Positions 60,485-64,000 of a DNA stretch of 64,000 nucleotides are shown piece after piece (position 1 is the stretch's first letter; each line of letters opens with the position of its first letter). The DNA is from Ardenticatenaceae bacterium (GTDB lineage Bacteria; Chloroflexota; Anaerolineae; Promineifilales; Promineifilaceae): contig WYBM01000100.1 in assembly GCA_011525915.1 (NCBI GenBank), forward strand, positions 1 through 64,000. The letters run 5' to 3'. The translations under genes were made by a program, and so were the position numbers. The notes under the pieces were generated by a model. That model made no database searches, was not told the DNA's origin, and saw nothing but the letters and a program-made list of their open reading frames with translations.

Positions 60485-61648
60485 ATGCGCAACTTTATTT
60501 CTGATCGTGTTGCCAGTGCCCCTCCTTCGGGGATCCGTAAATTTTTTGATATTGCCGCCACCATGAAAGATGTTATTTCACTAGGCATTGGCGAGCCAGA
60601 TTTTGTAACGCCGCCGCCGATTTTACAAGCAGGTATTGCTTCATTACAACGCGGCGAGACCGCTTATACCTCTAACAGCGGTACGATAGAACTGCGTACA
60701 GCCCTGGCCCATAACCTGGGGCAGAAGTACCAGGTTTCCTATGATCCAGAAAACGAGATCATCATCACCGTGGGGGTGAGTGAGGCGTTGTACCTGGCCT
60801 GTACGGCCGTGCTTAACCCCGGTGACGAAGTGATCATTCCTGAACCTTGTTTTGTGGCCTATGGGCCGGAAGTGACCTTTGCTGGCGGTGTGCCTGTCTA
60901 TGTGCCCACCCGCGTTGAAGACAATTTTGTAGTCACGGCCGCGGCCATTGAGGCCGCTGTGACGCCGCGCACCAAAGCGCTGCTCATCGGCTACCCCAAC
61001 AACCCCACCGGCGCGGTGATGACCCGCCAGACAATGGCCGAGATCGCGGCCGTGGCCCAAAAACACGACCTGCTGGTTATCTCTGATGAGATTTATGACC
61101 GGTTGGTTTACGGTATAGACCATACCTGTGTGCCTACCCTGCCCGGCATGGTTGAACGCACCATTTTGCTGGGGGGCTTCAGCAAAGATTATGCCATGAC
61201 GGGCTGGCGTGTAGGCTACGCCTGTGCTAACCCAGACCTGCTGGGCGCCATGCGCAAAGTGCACCAATACACCATCATGTCGGCCCCTACCACCGGGCAG
61301 ATGGCCGCTTTGGCAGCCTTTACTCCGGCGGCCGAAGAGCATGTAGTGGCCATGCGCACCGAGTATGACCGCCGCCGCCGCCTGATTGTTGACGGGTTTA
61401 ACCGTCTGGGGCTGGACTGCTTTGAACCACGGGGCGCGTTTTACGCCTTTCCTTCCATTGCCCGCACCGGTATGAGTGGTGACGAATTTGCCATGAAGCT
61501 GCTTGAAGAAGAAGAGGTGGCCATGGTCCCCGGTGAAGCGTTTGGCCCTAGTGGGGCCGGTTTTATGCGTGCCTCTTACGCCACGGCCTACGAAAAGCTG
61601 GAAGAAGCCCTCAATCGTCTGGAACGCTTTATGCGCCGGCATGGGTAA
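60485..61648 (+). CDS. Class I/II PLP-dependent aminotransferase (aspartate-type)
   Basis: 387 aa from ATG 60485, with AAAGGA upstream. SLGIGEPDFVTPPPILQAGI opens the fold, LIGYPNNPTGAVM holds the Asn/Asp pair of the cofactor pocket, ISDEIYDRLVY carries Asp and Tyr, and LGGFSKDYAMTGWRVGYAC has the Schiff-base Lys. Sequence style is that of subgroup I-gamma (AspAT/PatA/DapL-related). It may deliver an amino group for Asp, Ala, Lys or aromatic pathways; no local pathway decides. Confidence 0.95.
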   Translation: MRNFISDRVASAPPSGIRKFFDIAATMKDVISLGIGEPDFVTPPPILQAGIASLQRGETAYTSNSGTIELRTALAHNLGQKYQVSYDPENEIIITVGVSEALYLACTAVLNPGDEVIIPEPCFVAYGPEVTFAGGVPVYVPTRVEDNFVVTAAAIEAAVTPRTKALLIGYPNNPTGAVMTRQTMAEIAAVAQKHDLLVISDEIYDRLVYGIDHTCVPTLPGMVERTILLGGFSKDYAMTGWRVGYACANPDLLGAMRKVHQYTIMSAPTTGQMAALAAFTPAAEEHVVAMRTEYDRRRRLIVDGFNRLGLDCFEPRGAFYAFPSIARTGMSGDEFAMKLLEEEEVAMVPGEAFGPSGAGFMRASYATAYEKLEEALNRLERFMRRHG

Positions 61649-61654
61649 CGTTTC

Positions 61655-61972
61655 ATGCCGAAGAAAAAGGTTTTGTTCACGGCCGTACTCATGGGTATAC
61701 TGCTTAGTCTGTGCCTGAGTGTGCCTCTTGGCAGCCTTACCTGGTTTAACAATAACCCCTCACTGGCTGAAATAGAGCAAGGGGTGGCGGAGAACATGAA
61801 CCTGACAGCGGCCGAGTCAGAGCGGGTGCGGCAAATGATGGCCGTGGGTGCAGTCATCGATTTTTCATTCAACCTGTTTCTCTTCACTTTCCCGGCAGCC
61901 ATCATAGGGGCCATTCTGGGGGTGATGGGCGGGCTTTTCTGGATTCGCTATCGTTACCCAACAGGGATTTAA
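61655..61972 (+). CDS. Small membrane protein of unknown function
   Basis: 105 aa with TM helices at about residues 8-28 (VLFTAVLMGILLSLCLSVPL) and 70-97 (FSFNLFLFTFPAAIIGAILG), separated by a charged loop (NNNPSLAEIEQGVAENMNLT, RVRQMMAV). It starts 6 nt after the aminotransferase stop, so it is probably co-transcribed. No family recognised. Confidence 0.75.
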   Translation: MPKKKVLFTAVLMGILLSLCLSVPLGSLTWFNNNPSLAEIEQGVAENMNLTAAESERVRQMMAVGAVIDFSFNLFLFTFPAAIIGAILGVMGGLFWIRYRYPTGI

Positions 61973-62037
61973 CGGTTACGGCCGTAGCCACCTAAAAGCT
62001 GTTCACGATGGCCAACGTGTATAATGAGGAGACGACA

Positions 62038-62063
62038 GTGTCAGAGGCACATGCCTCTGACAC
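62038..62063. repeat. Perfect 12-bp inverted repeat
   Basis: GTGTCAGAGGCA (62038-62049) and TGCCTCTGACAC (62052-62063) with a 2-nt loop, between convergent genes. TATAAT (62020-62025) lies upstream on the plus strand and points into the glutamate dehydrogenase gene. No T-run on either side. Confidence 0.65.
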
Positions 62064-62077
62064 ATACGTTTATGGTG

Positions 62078-63328
62078 TTACACCCAACCGCGCAGGCGCA
62101 CGGCCGTGGCCACCCGATCCACCGCTACCAGGTAACCTGCTACCCGGTTGTTGACCTTCTTGTTTTGAGCCAGGGTGTGTACCGCATGGAAGGCCGTTGT
62201 CATTTTCTGATCCAGTCGTTCATGAACCATCTGCTCTGGCCAGTAATATTGATAACCGTTTTGCACCATCTCAAAGTAAGAAACGGTGACACCACCGGCG
62301 TTACAGAGGAAGTCTGGCAATACGTACACACCATTTTCATGCAGTATGTGATCGGCGTTAGGCGTGGTGGGGCCGTTGGCCAGTTCGGCCACAATTTTAG
62401 CCTTGATGCGGTCAGCATTGCGGGCCGTGATCACGTTTTCCAGGGCGGAGGGGAACAGCACCTCTACCGGCAGCTCCAGCAGCTCTTCATTGCTGATGGT
62501 CTCTGCCTCAGGGAAGCCGACGACACTGCCCGTTTCTCGCTTAAAGCGCATCGTCTCTTCATATAACAACCCGTTGGTGTTCACAATGCCCCCGCGTGAA
62601 TCACTCACGGCAATCACTTTCATGCCCAGAAGCTCTTCAGCCAATTGGTGGGCAAAGGTACCGGCATTGCCATAGCCTTGAATGGCCGCTGGTTTCCCCT
62701 GTAAATTCAGGCCTAAGGCGCTGGCGGCTTCGCGCACGGTATAGATGCCGCCGCGAGCGGTGGCATCGCCACGCCCGGCGGAGCCCCCCAGTTCCAGAGG
62801 CTTGCCGGTGATGACGCCCGGCTCCTGGTGACCGCTGAGGACACTGTATTCATCCATCATCCAGGCCATGATCTGTGGGTTTGTGTATACGTCTGGGGCC
62901 GGTACGTCTTTGGTGATGCCCACGAAGCGGGCGATATTGCGCATAAACCCTCGGCTGAGCCGTTCTAGTTCAGTGCTCGAAAGCGCACGTGGATCACAAA
63001 TGATGCCGCCTTTGGCGCCACCTAAGGGGATGTCTACCACGGCCGTCTTCCAGGTCATCCACGCCGCTAGAGCCCGCACCGTGTCAATGGTCTCTTCCCA
63101 ATGAAAACGAAGACCGCCTTTAGCGGGGCCCCGAGCATCATTGTACTGGACGCGGAAACCCTTATAAATCTTAGTGCTGCCATCATCCATCTTGACAGGT
63201 ATGGTGAAGTGGAATTCCCGCATGGGCTCCCGTAGAAAGGCATGCATCTCTGGGTCCAACTGCAAGATAGCAGCCGCCTCATCTAACTGTGCTTGAGCAA
63301 TGGCAAATGGGTTCAGATTTTCACTCAT
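62078..63328 (-). CDS. gdhA: Glutamate dehydrogenase (Glu/Leu/Phe/Val family)
   Basis: 416 aa, AAGGAGA before ATG 63328. [20 protein letters not shown] and [18 protein letters not shown] contain the catalytic and glutamate-binding Lys residues. [19 protein letters not shown] follows, and the NAD(P)-binding Rossmann domain begins at [16 protein letters not shown]. The length fits the hexameric short-form catabolic enzymes. It interconverts glutamate and 2-oxoglutarate plus ammonia. Confidence 0.95.
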   Translation of the reverse strand: MSENLNPFAIAQAQLDEAAAILQLDPEMHAFLREPMREFHFTIPVKMDDGSTKIYKGFRVQYNDARGPAKGGLRFHWEETIDTVRALAAWMTWKTAVVDIPLGGAKGGIICDPRALSSTELERLSRGFMRNIARFVGITKDVPAPDVYTNPQIMAWMMDEYSVLSGHQEPGVITGKPLELGGSAGRGDATARGGIYTVREAASALGLNLQGKPAAIQGYGNAGTFAHQLAEELLGMKVIAVSDSRGGIVNTNGLLYEETMRFKRETGSVVGFPEAETISNEELLELPVEVLFPSALENVITARNADRIKAKIVAELANGPTTPNADHILHENGVYVLPDFLCNAGGVTVSYFEMVQNGYQYYWPEQMVHERLDQKMTTAFHAVHTLAQNKKVNNRVAGYLVAVDRVATAVRLRGWV

Positions 63329-63551
63329 GGGACGTTCTCCTTATGTGGCAGGGGGTGGAAAGTGAGCGGCGATGAATGATGGACAAAAGTGGAAAGTTTA
63401 CTTCTTCTATTGTAGGTAATGATCCCATCTGAGTAAATGGTGTTTGACGCTAATTCATGGTAGAAACTTTCACCCCGGCTGGTTAGGTGCTGCCTACCCA
63501 ATTAAGGTGGCCTTTGATACACTTGCGCCTATACCCTTTCAGGATACAGGC
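63329..63551. other. 223-nt divergent intergenic region
   Basis: Carries the gdhA ribosome binding site and presumably promoters for gdhA and the DUF92 gene. No repeats or ORF seen. Confidence 0.5.
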
Positions 63552-64000
63552 ATGGTTGAACAATTGGTAACAGCGTTTATCCTCAGTGTTCTCATCGTGG
63601 CGCTGGCCCTATGGCGGGGTTCTCTTTCCCGTTCAGGGGCGGTAGGGGCACTGGTCATAGGCACATTGACATTTGGTTTGGGTGGTGGGGCATGGGGTGT
63701 GCTGCTGGCCATCTTTTTTGTCAGTTCCAGCCTGCTCTCCCATTACAAAGAGCGCGAAAAGCTGGCTGTCGCCGAAAAGTTTGACAAGGGTCACCGCCGT
63801 GACATCTGGCAGGTATTTGCCAACGGCGGTGCAGGGGCGATTGTAGCCGTGTTGAGCCTGGTGCTGCCTTCGCCGTTCTGGCTGCCGATGTTTGTGGGGG
63901 TGATGGGCACGGTAACGGCCGATACCTGGGCCACCGAATTAGGCACCCTGAGTAAAAAGCCACCCCGCCTGATCACCACCGGCCGGGTGGCGCCCGTGGG
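63552..64000 (+). CDS. DUF92 family membrane protein, 3' end outside window
   Basis: The frame runs from ATG 63552 to the window edge, giving 149 codons. VEQLVTAFILSVLIVALALW, then SGAVGALVIGTLTFGLGGGA and AIFFVSSSLLSHYKEREKLA, plus RRDIWQVFANGGAGAIVAVL and GTVTADTWATELGTLSKKPP match DUF92 (TMEM19 / VTE6-like, related to phytyl-phosphate and polyprenol kinases). The Asn in the QVFANGG motif and the TADTWATE motif are intact. Expected in the inner membrane with several TM helices. Confidence 0.9.
   Translation, partial: MVEQLVTAFILSVLIVALALWRGSLSRSGAVGALVIGTLTFGLGGGAWGVLLAIFFVSSSLLSHYKEREKLAVAEKFDKGHRRDIWQVFANGGAGAIVAVLSLVLPSPFWLPMFVGVMGTVTADTWATELGTLSKKPPRLITTGRVAPV

Larger units (their letters stand above)
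111..63046. repeat. Highly iterated palindrome ACGGCCGT, about 110 copies through the window
   Basis: The octamer, often within CACGGCCGTG, occurs in nearly every kilobase in genes, gaps, terminators and a T-box (for example 111-118, 18659-18666, 25199-25206, 26488-26495, 63039-63046). By chance one or two copies would be expected in 64 kb. The count was made by eye and may be off by several. Confidence 0.9.

Noticed and set aside
60644-61642. 332-codon open frame antisense to the aminotransferase
   Set aside because: The sense strand has intact catalytic motifs and a ribosome binding site; the antisense frame has no recognisable domain.
62024-62566. 180-codon plus-strand frame over gdhA
   Set aside because: Antisense shadow of a well-conserved enzyme, with no homology, despite the TATAAT nearby.

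Overview
The window looks like chromosomal DNA of a Chloroflexota bacterium, probably Anaerolineae or a near relative. This is inferred from gene style, not from a marker gene. The signs are many secreted lipoproteins with Pro/Thr linkers, LysM-M23 and PKD proteins carrying a short YLPV/I motif, a BTAD/NB-ARC/TPR regulator, a heterodimeric ABC exporter beside a Memo protein, and an octaheme cytochrome. Two genome-wide signatures cross gene boundaries. The palindrome ACGGCCGT occurs about 110 times by eye. Blocks of CAGT-NNN heptads, paired with inverted copies, fill many intergenic gaps.

Layout. 1-13,000: cell-surface and glycan genes (an FG-GAP repeat protein cut by the left edge, three GT4 glycosyltransferases, an ABC-2 polysaccharide permease, an LCP attachment protein, a PKD protein), plus arfB, an alkaline-phosphatase-superfamily enzyme, a flavin reductase and an esterase remnant. 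13,000-24,100: patatin, a glycosidase-like lipoprotein, YigZ, an alpha/beta hydrolase, a BI-1 protein, a phytoene-desaturase-like oxidoreductase, a SigJ-type ECF sigma factor facing a secreted protein with two anti-sigma-like modules and a spondin domain, and a DUF3048 lipoprotein. 25,400-35,000: asd behind a T-box leader, the NAD(P)H-hydrate repair enzyme, an SDR, tRNA-Arg, a MoaD/ThiS-like protein, two conserved unknowns, LysM-M23, DUF192 and HD proteins. 35,000-50,400: octaheme cytochrome, lipoprotein, BTAD/NB-ARC regulator, serine hydrolase, ABC pair with Memo, and M1 peptidase. 50,400-64,000: MscS-like, FHA, glycosidase-like, DUF952, a cNMP/bPH membrane protein, def, gatC, gatA, a sugar nucleotidyltransferase, an aminotransferase, glutamate dehydrogenase and a DUF92 protein cut by the right edge.

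The most unusual part is a compact unit at about 24,199-25,370, isolated between two terminators. It starts with a short tRNA whose anticodon loop reads CUCUAAA (anticodon CUA, amber). The tRNA has a 5-nt D loop, a 6-bp anticodon stem and a very short variable loop, which are the hallmarks of pyrrolysine-type tRNA. A leader ORF follows with a good Shine-Dalgarno and an in-frame TAG at codon 3, then a perfect 13-bp hairpin, then an unrecognised 152-aa protein. The last gene is PTH2-like (peptidyl-tRNA hydrolase 2); its Shine-Dalgarno and ATG are followed by an in-frame TAG at codon 5. The first strand of the PTH2 fold is encoded after that TAG and before any other plausible start. I propose a suppressor-tRNA cassette in which amber readthrough controls its own peptidyl-tRNA hydrolase. 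At least eight other genes here still end in TAG, so this is not wholesale recoding, and no pylS-like gene lies in the window.
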